Assembly: GCA_902799385.1 (NCBI GenBank)
Contig: CADCAK010000017.1
Coordinates: 1 to 58,943, forward strand
Length of the DNA: 58,943 nucleotides
DNA from: an uncultured bacterium
GTDB lineage: Bacteria > Verrucomicrobiota > Kiritimatiellia > RFP12 > UBA1067
Direction of reading: 5' to 3'
Shown: one piece after another, positions 8,666 through 15,836 of the stretch
How positions within the stretch are numbered: the first letter of the stretch is position 1
How the letters are laid out: every line of letters starts with the position of its first letter
Notes under the pieces: model-generated
Seen by the model: the letters and a program-made list of their open reading frames with translations, nothing else
The model's database searches: none
Told to the model about the DNA's origin: nothing
Made by a program: the position numbers and the translations under genes

Positions 8666-10426
8666 TTATTTTACATATCCCGTACCTATTCGCCACATCC
8701 CCATTTTTCCTCTACAAGGAATGGCCTGACGCAAAATCCGCACATTCGACAAGTCCCAAGAAACTGGATAGCCCTCATACCAAGGCTCCCCGGCAACTGC
8801 CTCGCGCGCAGAATAATCACATGTTGCAACAATTCTTCCTGGCCAAGACGCAACTGTCTGCCAAGAAGGAATCCTGGAAACAACATCTGAAGGAAGGTTC
8901 AAGGATGCCCATCCCATAAATGATTTGTATTCCGCTTCGCAAAAAGATTTCGAGCAAGAAATTCCGCACCTGCCAGACTTCGGACTAGGCATCTGTATCC
9001 GATTCTCGATTCTTTTTACACCAAGTATGATCAAGATCAGATATGGCCCAACGCAAGTAAATGCCTGTTTTATGTCCGGCTTCGCAATCTCGTCAGCTTT
9101 TACAGGCTCATCTATCGCAAAACTCCAAACAGCTTGTTTAAATTTTGCGACATTTGATAAAGGCTCATTCCGCTCCTGATTTATTGTATCAGGAGAAAGT
9201 TCCACATCACGTTGCGGCAAATATTTCTTGTATATATTAACCATCGCATACGCCAATATTTTCGCAAAAGCCGGAGGAACCGCATTGCCAATCATCTTAT
9301 ATCCGTCACCCATGCTGCCCAAAAATTCAAAGTCATCTGGAAAAGTCTGCAGGCGGGCTGCCTCTCTTACTGTTAACGTGCGAAGTTGGGACGAGTCTGG
9401 ATGTATATGCCTATAGCCATCTTTATACAAATGCGCAGGAATGGTGTTGCTCTGTTCATCTCTACGCAAAACATAGTACTTATGGATATTGCTCTTCTTC
9501 CCGGTTATTTCTGTGTATAGCTTCTTAAGGCTCTCAATTGACACATACTCCATCCGCCCACTTTCAATATCTTGCGTTAGAAGCTTAAACACTTTTAGAT
9601 CACGCGTACTGTGATGTCTCGGCATGTGATTAGGAACAATAGGAGTTCCCTTTTCTTGTACGTATTCCACCTCGCCGTCTTTAACATGGGGGATCAATTT
9701 CGGCAAATCACCAATCGCATCACGAACCGTCCTCCGCCGTTGCTTCAATGATGGCATTATGTTCTCATAAAAATCTGCAACGATTTTATCACAATCGAAG
9801 GGGAATGTCGCTTTACGAACACCCAATATAATTATCCTTTTACGATTTTGCGGGATGCCATAATCCGGCAGAGAAAAAACAGCATCTCTGAAGTTGCTCG
9901 TCACACAATATCCTGCATCATCAAAGGCAGATTGAATTCGATCGGCAATCGGCACACCATCCGGTGTTGCAGAAAGCATCCCCACAACATTCTCAAACAA
10001 AAAGAAATCAGGCAGGTATCGATTAACGACCTTTAGGTAGCTTTCAAAAAGATAATTTCGATAATCATCACGCATGCCGTTTTCATCGCGAATACGCCCA
10101 GCAAGTGAGTACGCCTGACACGGCGGCCCCCCAATTATCACGTCAACTTTCTGACCATTGAGAAGTTTGTCTAACCCCTCATGTGAACCAAATTCCTCAT
10201 CCGAATACCCCTCGAAGAGCTCTTTGGTCCTCTGAATGTCAAATCTCAAAACTTCATTTGCCGCATCAACATGCCCCCACCTTGTCCTTAACCTGTTCTC
10301 AAGATTCTTGCATGGTGCAGATTCCCATTCAACACACGCGAGCGTACGAAATGCTCCGCTCTGTTGAAAGCCATCCATCAGTCCGCCGCAGCCAGCGAAC
10401 AAATCGATTGTGGTCAGCTTCGCCAT
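8666..10426 (-). CDS. C5-cytosine DNA methyltransferase with C-terminal ASCH-like domain
   Basis: A 586-residue modification enzyme. Motif I (DLFAGCGG, 8-15), catalytic PPCQ (101-104, Cys103), ENV (145-147), QNRKR (193-197), motif IX (VREAARLQTFPDDF, 353-366) and motif X (IGNAVPP, 379-385) are intact. About 170 residues are appended. They look like an ASCH/PUA-type domain: GVKRIENR (469-476) matches the family G-x-K-x-x-E-x-R signature, and CRGKMGMWRI (571-580) the last strand. ASCH folds bind RNA or modified bases, so this part may read methylation state, which is inference. The ATG is one nt after the previous gene's TGA. Confidence 0.88.
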   Translation of the reverse strand: MAKLTTIDLFAGCGGLMDGFQQSGAFRTLACVEWESAPCKNLENRLRTRWGHVDAANEVLRFDIQRTKELFEGYSDEEFGSHEGLDKLLNGQKVDVIIGGPPCQAYSLAGRIRDENGMRDDYRNYLFESYLKVVNRYLPDFFLFENVVGMLSATPDGVPIADRIQSAFDDAGYCVTSNFRDAVFSLPDYGIPQNRKRIIILGVRKATFPFDCDKIVADFYENIMPSLKQRRRTVRDAIGDLPKLIPHVKDGEVEYVQEKGTPIVPNHMPRHHSTRDLKVFKLLTQDIESGRMEYVSIESLKKLYTEITGKKSNIHKYYVLRRDEQSNTIPAHLYKDGYRHIHPDSSQLRTLTVREAARLQTFPDDFEFLGSMGDGYKMIGNAVPPAFAKILAYAMVNIYKKYLPQRDVELSPDTINQERNEPLSNVAKFKQAVWSFAIDEPVKADEIAKPDIKQAFTCVGPYLILIILGVKRIENRIQMPSPKSGRCGISCSKSFCEAEYKSFMGWASLNLPSDVVSRIPSWQTVASWPGRIVATCDYSAREAVAGEPWYEGYPVSWDLSNVRILRQAIPCRGKMGMWRIGTGYVK

Positions 10427-10427
10427 G

Positions 10428-11483
10428 TCATTTAGCCCCCAACAACTTCTTCAAGTGCAAGGCTAAAGCCTTGCCCAAGATCGGAGGAACAGCATTCCCC
10501 ACCTGCCTATATTGCTCCGTTCGTGTCCCCGTAAAGACAAAGTCATCAGGGAACGATTGTAAACGCGCGCTCTCTCTTACTGTTGGTATCCGATTATATT
10601 CATAGTGAAAATAATTACGATGACCGGTATCGATCGTCCGAGATGGCTTGTGTCCATCGCATCGTGTCCATGCCATATGAAACTTCCGATGTTCACCAAC
10701 CCCCTTGGGCAGATCCTTGTAGTTTCCCCCTTCTGGTACCTGCGAAATTACTTTAACGACGAAATCTTTATGTGCGGTTGCCGTATGGTTCGATAGTACA
10801 TTACATTTCCCACGCATAAGTTTCTGATATGGGGTCTTTGCGGCACGTTCGTATTTTGAGACCTCTTCACCCATCGTGCAAACGAGCGAAGGCAAATCAT
10901 CAATTGCCTCACGACTTGTAATATAATGCTCAGGAGTTAGTGTCGGTTCAGGGAAGGACACCTCTCCATACTCCTTGCGAATTCCAATAAAGACAAGTCG
11001 CCGTCTGATTTGAGGGACACCATAATCCGCAGCACATAGGACTTGGCACTTTATGTTGTACCCCATTTTGGCAAAGCGCCTTAATATCTCATCCTTGACT
11101 TCCCCTTTATACAATGTTGCCATGCCAGGGACGTTTTCGATGATAAATCCCTTAGGCTTAAAGAGCTTAACCGCCTTAATATAAGACAAATACAGCTTGT
11201 TCCGTTCATCATCAAAATTCCGAGGCCCTGTCAGCGAAAACCCCTGACACGGTGGGCCCCCAACAATAAGATCTACTGGCTTATTACCAATAAGCTCCGT
11301 CATTTTTTTAAACGTTGGAGCGTCTGCCAAGCTCCCTTTAAGCGCTATGGCTCCTGAATGATTCCGCTCAAACGTGTTCAAAGCCGCTTGGTCAATGTCA
11401 ACCCCTAGCAGAATCTTACACCCCGCGTCCATAAAGCCGCGAGACAGCCCACCGCAGCCGGAAAATAGATCAATTACATTCAT
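10428..11483 (-). CDS. C5-cytosine DNA methyltransferase, second of a pair
   Basis: A 351-residue enzyme starting at the ATG inside TAATG, where it shares one base with the stop of the HNH gene; upstream in-frame codons lie inside that gene. Motifs are DLFSGCGG (5-12), GGPPCQGFS with catalytic Cys79, ENV (116-118), QIRRR (158-162), VRESARLQSFPDDF (302-315) and VGNAVPP (328-334). The target-recognition region lies between about 185 and 300. Two C5 methyltransferases in one system are typical for an asymmetric target, one per strand, as in LlaJI. It methylates host DNA to protect it from the downstream nuclease. Confidence 0.9.
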   Translation of the reverse strand: MNVIDLFSGCGGLSRGFMDAGCKILLGVDIDQAALNTFERNHSGAIALKGSLADAPTFKKMTELIGNKPVDLIVGGPPCQGFSLTGPRNFDDERNKLYLSYIKAVKLFKPKGFIIENVPGMATLYKGEVKDEILRRFAKMGYNIKCQVLCAADYGVPQIRRRLVFIGIRKEYGEVSFPEPTLTPEHYITSREAIDDLPSLVCTMGEEVSKYERAAKTPYQKLMRGKCNVLSNHTATAHKDFVVKVISQVPEGGNYKDLPKGVGEHRKFHMAWTRCDGHKPSRTIDTGHRNYFHYEYNRIPTVRESARLQSFPDDFVFTGTRTEQYRQVGNAVPPILGKALALHLKKLLGAK

Positions 11484-12466
11484 TACTTCATACCTTTTAT
11501 GACACCGCTCTTCAAAAACAATCCATATACATGTTCCCGATGCCATTTAACATTTTCTGGATTAGGTTTGAAAAATGGATCCTTCGGCATGAATATCTCG
11601 CGCGACTCTAACGAATGCAAATATTCGGAATCAACCTTAGGATGCACCTGCACTCTAAGATCTTTTGTCAGTGTAAAGAAACCTTTGTCAAACGCCCAAT
11701 GCAAGTCTCTTGTCAATGTTATCCCATTGGAAGGCAAGTAAAGCCCACGCTGTGATTTCGGCCGTAGATGCGCCGCTTCGACATTAAAGTAGTCGCCGTA
11801 CTCAATTGAGGTGCGCGTAATGGCACACTTCCCCTCATACCCAACCAACAGAAAATCCCTAAACATCGCTTGATTTGAAAACAAGTCTTCAATCTTCCCT
11901 GCGGAAGCGGACTTTGCAGCCTCCAACACCTTACCGTCAATTGAAACTGCGTTATCCAGGCCATCAAGAAGGTTTACCTTAGTCTCGAATGGCTCAATCA
12001 CTCCTGCCCAAGACGCATACCCCCCGTTAACAGGAGACGCCTCTACCGCAGCCTTACAAAACCAGTATAAAGTCTTATCCTTAGACGTAATCAAATCAAC
12101 GTAAAAACCTGGGTTAAGTTCTTTCTCGTTGATCTTTCGCATTAGCAGATAATCCCCAGGTTTGAACAGTCTATCGCCGCCCTCGAGTTCCTTGTTTGAA
12201 TACAATCGATATTCGTTCCTCGTGCCACCATGGAATCTGTCGTTATGATAAACAAAATTACAATAAATCCTCTTAGACGAATTTTGATACAACGGCACTA
12301 ATGCAACAGGCGCAAAATCATTTTTCTGAGTTTCACTCAATGGCGGGAAAAACTCAAGCATCTGAGGACTCTTCGAGACAAGCAGAAAACGACCACGGTG
12401 AACAGCGCGATCCCTACCCACGCTTCCAAGCTCATTCTTTCCAAGCTTTTTAATATAGTACTTCAT
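11483..12466 (-). CDS. HNH endonuclease, first gene of the restriction operon
   Basis: A 327-residue protein with a C-terminal HNH core: GKCAIT (212-217), VEAAHLRPKS with His233 (229-238), then SNGITLTRDLHWAFDKGFF (246-264) with Asn247, His256 and Asp260. The first roughly 190 residues contain GGDRLFKPGDYLLMRKI and may form a specificity barrel; I cannot name it. The gene overlaps the methyltransferase start by one base, so it belongs to the operon. LlaJI as I know it has no HNH subunit, so this is an addition or a separate nuclease under the same methylation control. A weak AGGAT lies 4-5 nt before the ATG. Confidence 0.8.
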   Translation of the reverse strand: MKYYIKKLGKNELGSVGRDRAVHRGRFLLVSKSPQMLEFFPPLSETQKNDFAPVALVPLYQNSSKRIYCNFVYHNDRFHGGTRNEYRLYSNKELEGGDRLFKPGDYLLMRKINEKELNPGFYVDLITSKDKTLYWFCKAAVEASPVNGGYASWAGVIEPFETKVNLLDGLDNAVSIDGKVLEAAKSASAGKIEDLFSNQAMFRDFLLVGYEGKCAITRTSIEYGDYFNVEAAHLRPKSQRGLYLPSNGITLTRDLHWAFDKGFFTLTKDLRVQVHPKVDSEYLHSLESREIFMPKDPFFKPNPENVKWHREHVYGLFLKSGVIKGMK

Positions 12467-12510
12467 GTGATCCTATGCGCCTCTTCAATGTATGGATGTC
12501 TCCTTTTTAC

Positions 12511-12550
12511 AAAAAGGCGCGCCTCTCTGTGTTGGTTAGAGGGGCGCGCC
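12511..12550 (-). terminator. intrinsic terminator in the restriction operon leader
   Basis: On the minus strand a GC-rich stem (GGCGCGCC plus CTCT/AGAG, with a short loop at about 12527-12537) is followed directly by TTTTTG. It lies between the promoter repeat at 12714-12783 and the first gene at 12466. It could end a leader RNA of roughly 250 nt or act as an attenuator of the restriction genes. Confidence 0.65.
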
Positions 12551-12713
12551 AAGGCGCATGCTCTTAAGGCCTACGACAGCCCAGACAAACACACACCAAG
12601 GCGACACCCCAAATTGTTAATAGGGTACCGTCTTGCAAGCCGTGTTTTGTCCGTTTGTAGAGTCGTAGTTCTAAGAGACCGGTTTGCAACCGATGGCCGA
12701 TCCTGCCGGCCTC

Positions 12714-12783
12714 TCCGCGGCGGTTCTCGTCGCGAAGCTATGTGGCCAGAACGTTCCCATTCTGACAATGAGTATTATACCAA
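12714..12783 (-). repeat. promoter-leader repeat, copy 1
   Basis: First of four related copies (others at 13838-13907, 14528-14599, 19035-19101), all the same way round. Minus-strand order is TTTGGTATAAT, then a start-region motif ACTCATTGTCAGAA, a GGGAACGTT block and a segment ending CGACGAGAACCGCCG. Here it is the nearest promoter to the restriction operon, about 250 nt upstream of the HNH start. Similarity with copy 2 continues for about 60 bp further (to 12841). Confidence 0.75.
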
Positions 12784-12868
12784 ATTCAGAAGTGTCCGTG
12801 TCATTGGTTTCTTGCGGTTTAAGTTTTCTTGAACTTCGCTTGAACTTCATATCCCTCCCGCACACCCT

Positions 12869-12890
12869 GTCACATATTGCAATATGTGTT
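12869..12890. promoter_or_regulatory. palindromic operator-like site, copy 1
   Basis: CACATATTGCAATATGTG (12871-12888) is a perfect 18-bp palindrome; the outer two bases on the right deviate from the other two copies. It lies about 90 bp upstream of the promoter that faces the restriction operon. Confidence 0.7.
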
Positions 12891-12930
12891 CTGCATTGGG
12901 GTTTTGGCCGCCATTGAAGGAACATGAGCC

Positions 12931-13129
12931 CTTCCCTGGACGGATTAGCGTTCTGCCCTGCTGGGGTAGGCGTTCTGCCCTGTACGGGGGTTTGACCTCC
13001 CCAGTACGAGGGTTTGGGCTTGACTGTACGAGCGGCGGCTCTTCCCCGCACGGGGTAGCGGTTCTGCCCTCACGAAGGGTTCGGCCTCCCCTCACCGAGG
13101 TTTTGACTTCCCCTCACCAAGGCTAAAGC
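12931..13129. repeat. array A: nine 22-bp direct repeats
   Basis: Nine units of 22 nt (one of 23) run from 12931, with starts at 12953, 12975, 12997, 13019, 13041, 13064, 13086 and 13108. The approximate unit is CTNCCCTNNACGRGGGTTTG plus two bases. The CCCT and AGGG blocks around NNAC form a small inverted repeat in each unit. Unit order matches part of array B, so the arrays descend from one duplicated ancestor. There is no spacer variation as in CRISPR arrays, and 22 is not a multiple of three, so it is not a coding repeat. Confidence 0.75.
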
Positions 13130-13182
13130 TACGGCGGGCAAGCCTGTTGCCGCTACGAAATACGGACTGGCCACCTCCACGG

Positions 13183-13356
13183 TTAAGCGGCGTGCACCTT
13201 ACTCCTGTCAAGCCGGGCTTCGGGGTAGCCGGCCGCGAGCCGACCGATGCGGTTAAGTTCCTCCAGAACCTTCAAGCGCTCGTCAATCGACAGCGCAAGG
13301 CAAAACGCCTCGTCCTGCTCTTTTAAGGTGGTCTTCCTGACGACAGTCCTATCCAT
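13183..13356 (-). CDS. small partner of the nucleotidyltransferase
   Basis: A 57-residue protein (starts MDRTVVRKTTLKEQDEAF) with a central helix, SIDERLKVLEELNRIGRLAAG, and a basic end. I have seen similar short proteins coded next to minimal nucleotidyltransferases, where they act as or resemble the partner of a toxin-antitoxin-like pair. The ATG lies inside the last codons of the upstream gene (ATGGATAG), an 8-bp overlap implying coupled translation. A 49-bp copy of its 3' end recurs at 15875-15923. Role inferred from position only. Confidence 0.6.
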   Translation of the reverse strand: MDRTVVRKTTLKEQDEAFCLALSIDERLKVLEELNRIGRLAAGYPEARLDRSKVHAA

Positions 13357-13825
13357 TCCCGTTCCTCGCCTTGATTCTTTCAAGTGCAACGGCGTCGGCT
13401 ATGTCCTTGGGGCGGCCAGACGCGCGTTTGTTGGCTATGAGATCATCAATGGAAATAACCTTGATTTCAAGACCATCGACGTTCATCTTGACGGCGCGCT
13501 TTGCGGCATCCGAATATTCAAGACCATCAACCGCCGAAACAATGTCGATGCGCTGTGGCTCCGTGCCAATCTGGAACACCATGCCCGGCTTGTGGAAATC
13601 CTCTTCGGAGAGGTCCATGAGCGGTGCGCCAAAGGACTTTATCGCCTGCAAGACAGACTTTGCATTTTCTGGATTCGCCATGATCCAGAAGTCAATGTCA
13701 AAAGTCGTCCTCGGCCAGCCATGAAGCGCAACGGCATAGCCACCGACAAGCATGAAGTCCACTCTGGCGGCAAGCAGACACTTCACCATGTCCCGATAAT
13801 CCTGATTTAGAAGATGTTCGTTCAT
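13349..13825 (-). CDS. nucleotidyltransferase (AbiEii/MNT-like toxin or defence enzyme)
   Basis: A 158-residue protein with the minimal nucleotidyltransferase pattern: FMLVGGYAVALHGWPR (GG active-site turn) followed by TTFDIDFWI, whose D-x-D (about residues 43-45) would bind metal and nucleotide. A third acid may lie in RIDIVSAVDG, and KVISIDDLIANKRASGRPKD near the end matches the usual C-terminus of such enzymes. Family members transfer nucleotides to RNA or protein and often serve in abortive infection. It starts about 13 nt after promoter-leader repeat copy 2, with no clear ribosome binding site, and overlaps its small partner by 8 bp. Confidence 0.75.
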   Translation of the reverse strand: MNEHLLNQDYRDMVKCLLAARVDFMLVGGYAVALHGWPRTTFDIDFWIMANPENAKSVLQAIKSFGAPLMDLSEEDFHKPGMVFQIGTEPQRIDIVSAVDGLEYSDAAKRAVKMNVDGLEIKVISIDDLIANKRASGRPKDIADAVALERIKARNGNG

Positions 13826-13837
13826 TTATTGTTCTAC

Positions 13838-13907
13838 TGCGGCAGTTCTCGTCGGGGAGCTATGCGGCCAGTAACGTTCCCGTTCTGACAGTGAATATTA
13901 TACCAAA
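13838..13907 (-). repeat. promoter-leader repeat, copy 2
   Basis: Minus-strand TATAAT at 13897-13902, leader ending about 13 nt before the ATG of the nucleotidyltransferase. Same layout as copies 1, 3 and 4; similarity to copy 1 extends to about 13970. Confidence 0.75.
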
Positions 13908-13974
13908 TTTAGAAGTGTTCGGGGCATGGGTTTCTTGCCATTCAAGGTTTCTTGAACTCCGCCTCCTCACGCTC

Positions 13975-14187
13975 CTATACATTGGCTCTATATTCTTCCA
14001 AGTACTGCCCCAGAATGAACAATGCTGACTGTCCGTAGAGTCCATTCGCCTCGTCGGCTAGATTCTGTGCCGTCGCGGATTTGTAGAAACGGTCAAGAGC
14101 TTCCTCTTCGGAAATCCCGAAGCGTTTCGCGATTAGTCGTGCGACCTCAGGGATGATGGTCGCTCTTATAAGATGATGTTCACACAT
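13975..14187 (-). CDS. DUF3791-like small protein
   Basis: A 70-residue protein (from MCEHHLIRATII). The segment ISEEEALDRFYKSATAQNLA followed by GLYGQSALFILGQYLEEY is typical of DUF3791-like proteins: a helix with E-A-L-x-x-F/Y, a middle turn and a hydrophobic end. These are short proteins of unknown role found singly or in strings in gut bacteria, often near toxin genes. A GAGG motif precedes this ATG; an upstream ATG at 14199 is also possible. There is no promoter of its own in the last 100 bp; the copy-3 repeat lies about 340 bp upstream. Confidence 0.55.
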   Translation of the reverse strand: MCEHHLIRATIIPEVARLIAKRFGISEEEALDRFYKSATAQNLADEANGLYGQSALFILGQYLEEYRANV

Positions 14188-14329
14188 TTTCAACCTCATA
14201 GCTGCGCACAAATCGGAGTCTTGCGATGGCCTTCTCCGTGCAAAATGCGAACTGGTTATTTATTTGCTGAAAGCGCAAGCGTTCCAATGCATCCTCGCGG
14301 CGCATTATACCTTGCACGCTCATCGACTG

Positions 14330-14502
14330 TTCTCCCCGTTTCCGTTAGTTTTAAGCCACATGGAACCATTGACGACGTGGCACGGATAATGCTGCGTCAG
14401 AATCGGGCCAAGCATGTCCAATGCTCAGACATAGAAGGCGGCCTTGCCGCTTCCGTCCGCGTTCGTTGAAAAAACGAAGTCTTTGAAGGTCTGCTTTAGC
14501 AT
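14330..14502 (-). pseudogene. decayed gene start behind promoter repeat copy 3
   Basis: Reading the minus strand from the ATG at 14502 gives MLKQTFKDFVFSTNADGSGK and a few more residues, then an in-frame TGA. The same frame continues with ALDMLGPILTQHYPCHVVNG and about 14 more residues before another stop. The composition is that of a real protein N-terminus, similar to the start of some HNH-type restriction proteins as I recall them. The start lies 26 nt past promoter-leader repeat copy 3, so the repeat probably once drove this gene. Nothing recognisable follows down to the 13975-14187 gene. Confidence 0.45.
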
Positions 14503-14527
14503 GAATCTACCAACTCCAACTGCATAT

Positions 14528-14599
14528 TCCGCGGCGGTTCTCGTCGCGAAGCTATGCGGCCAGTAACGTTCCCGTTCTGACTGTGAATATTATACCAAA
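14528..14599 (-). repeat. promoter-leader repeat, copy 3
   Basis: Same sequence and orientation as copies 1 and 2, with minus-strand TATAAT near 14588-14593. It is followed by the gene remnant at 14502. Confidence 0.75.
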
Positions 14600-14633
14600 A
14601 ATCAAAGAGGTTGGGCGGCTAAGTCGAGGTGTT

Positions 14634-14875
14634 TTCCTTGCTGGGGTCGGCGTTCTCCCTAGTACAGGGGTTTGATCTCCCTAGTACAGGGGTTTGATCT
14701 CCCTAGTATGGCGGTTTGACCTTCCTAGTACGGAGATTTGACCTTCCTAGTACGAGAGTTTAGGTTTGCCTGCACGAGCAGCGGGTCTTCCCCTCACGGG
14801 GTGGCAGTTCTGCCTACACGAAGGGTTCGGCCTCCCTACACGGAGGTTTTGACTTCCCTACACCGAGCTACACGC
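14634..14875. repeat. array B: eleven 22-bp direct repeats
   Basis: Units start at 14634, 14655, 14677, 14699, 14721, 14743, 14765, 14787, 14810, 14832 and 14854. Units two and three are identical (CTCCCTAGTACAGGGGTTTG plus AT). Seven of the units pair in order with those of array A. Further degenerate copies continue to about 14965. The 22-bp period, near two helical turns, would suit a protein that binds one face of the DNA. Confidence 0.75.
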
Positions 14876-14967
14876 CCCTGCATAGCCAACTCAACCATGT
14901 GGGGCCCTTAGGTTTGCCTGCACGAGTAGCGGCCCTTGCCTCACAAAGAGTCCCATCTCCCCTTCCG

Positions 14968-14997
14968 CCCCGTCACATATTGCAATATGTGACGGGG
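14968..14997. promoter_or_regulatory. 30-bp perfect palindrome, operator copy 2
   Basis: The core CACATATTGCAATATGTG is extended by CCCCGT and ACGGGG to a perfect 30-bp palindrome. The central TTGCAA (14980-14985) can serve as a -35 box, 17 nt before TATACT (15003-15008), so a bound protein would block the promoter of the regulator gene at 15060. Confidence 0.75.
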
Positions 14998-15008
14998 AGT
15001 GATATACT
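14980..15008 (+). promoter_or_regulatory. promoter of the double winged-helix regulator
   Basis: -35 TTGCAA at 14980-14985 and -10 TATACT at 15003-15008, 17-nt spacing. The -35 is the centre of the palindrome, predicting autorepression. Confidence 0.6.
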
Positions 15009-15059
15009 AAGCCGTTCTGGAAGGTATGCAAGAAGCTTGCTAACGAGGAGAGAATCGAC

Positions 15060-15593
15060 GTGTTGAGGCACGTGATGATTTCTCCGGAAGAGGAAGGTAT
15101 TTCCGTTGGCCAGATTTCCGACATGATCAAACTCGGGCAGCCCGCGACGAGCATCTACCTTGCGCAACTCCAAAACGACTGCGGGCTTGTTGCTTCCACG
15201 CGCGATGGCAGATACTGCCTCTATCGCGCCACGCCAGATGCATCGGACGAGAGGATTGTGACGCTCTTTGCCGCGCTGCAAAAGTTCTTCCGCGACGAAT
15301 CCGCCGGTTTTGTCTTCGTCAATGGTCGTCGCCCCAAGACGCCGCCTTTCCTCTCAATTCTTCCGGCGCTTGCGAACGAGGCCCGCGTGCGGCTGCTCCA
15401 AATCGCCAAGACCGAGAAGCGCACAGACAAACCAACGCTTATGAAGTCCACGGGGCTGACGGAACTTAATGTCCGCCGCCACATCGCATGTCTCTCCGAC
15501 TGCGGACTAGTGGATATCAACGGAAGCGAAATCGTCTGGCGCGAACCATCCGACCCCCTCTCCCGCCTCTTTATCCAACTCTCAATCACATAA
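15060..15593 (+). CDS. double winged-helix transcriptional regulator (ArsR-like)
   Basis: A 177-residue protein with two similar halves. Each looks like an ArsR-type winged helix: ISVGQISDMIKLGQPATSIY and on to LVASTRDGRYCLYRA, then a second domain starting LANEARVRLLQIAKTEK and reaching ELNVRRHIACLSDCGLVDI. The GTG at 15060 has GAGGAG 9 nt upstream. The frame continues upstream with plausible helix sequence (KKLANEERIDV) but has no start codon before a stop at 15000. A matching palindrome lies over its promoter and another follows the gene, so it likely represses itself and perhaps neighbouring genes. No metal-binding cysteine cluster is obvious. Confidence 0.7.
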   Translation: MLRHVMISPEEEGISVGQISDMIKLGQPATSIYLAQLQNDCGLVASTRDGRYCLYRATPDASDERIVTLFAALQKFFRDESAGFVFVNGRRPKTPPFLSILPALANEARVRLLQIAKTEKRTDKPTLMKSTGLTELNVRRHIACLSDCGLVDINGSEIVWREPSDPLSRLFIQLSIT

Positions 15594-15606
15594 TCCCACT
15601 GGCCAC

Positions 15607-15628
15607 GTCACATATTGCAATATGTGAC
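15607..15628. promoter_or_regulatory. 22-bp perfect palindrome, operator copy 3
   Basis: The CACATATTGCAATATGTG core with GT/AC arms, 14 nt past the regulator stop codon. No promoter spacing as in copy 2 is evident here. Confidence 0.7.
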
Positions 15629-15670
15629 AGGACGAATCCTCATGAGCCCCCAGAAGCACCTATTTGTCTG

Positions 15671-15693
15671 GGTTGTCACAATTTGTGATAACC
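15671..15693. promoter_or_regulatory. related inverted repeat (TCACA-N-TGTGA type)
   Basis: GGTTGTCACAA and TTGTGATAACC around a single central base, one mismatch in 11 bp. It shares the TCACA/TGTGA half-site with the palindromes upstream. Confidence 0.55.
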
Positions 15694-15740
15694 TCCTCAA
15701 GTTCCGCTTTAGTCAGTTGGAATCGGAAGTTGTCCGGAAA

Positions 15741-15769
15741 GTGGTATGTGCAGATTTTGCATATACCAC
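15741..15769. repeat. inverted repeat, 12-bp arms
   Basis: GTGGTATGTGCA / TGCATATACCAC with a 5-nt centre; the single mismatch would be a G-U pair in RNA. The centre resembles that of the element at 15837-15867. Confidence 0.55.
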
Positions 15770-15783
15770 CTCTTCGTCCACCC

Positions 15784-15805
15784 AGCGCGGCGAAAGTGCC
15801 GCGCT
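15784..15805. repeat. perfect 8-bp hairpin
   Basis: AGCGCGGC and GCCGCGCT around GAAAGT. No T-run follows. Confidence 0.4.
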
Positions 15806-15836
15806 TGATTAGGGTTGCCTGATGATGGAGATCAAA

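Noticed and set aside
12931..14875. Repeat arrays as CRISPR
   Set aside because: Units are contiguous 22-bp repeats with no unique spacers, and no cas genes are present.
15060..15593. Plasmid replication initiator
   Set aside because: Two winged helices beside iteron-like repeats recall Rep proteins, but the domain motifs are ArsR-like and no other replication gene is present.
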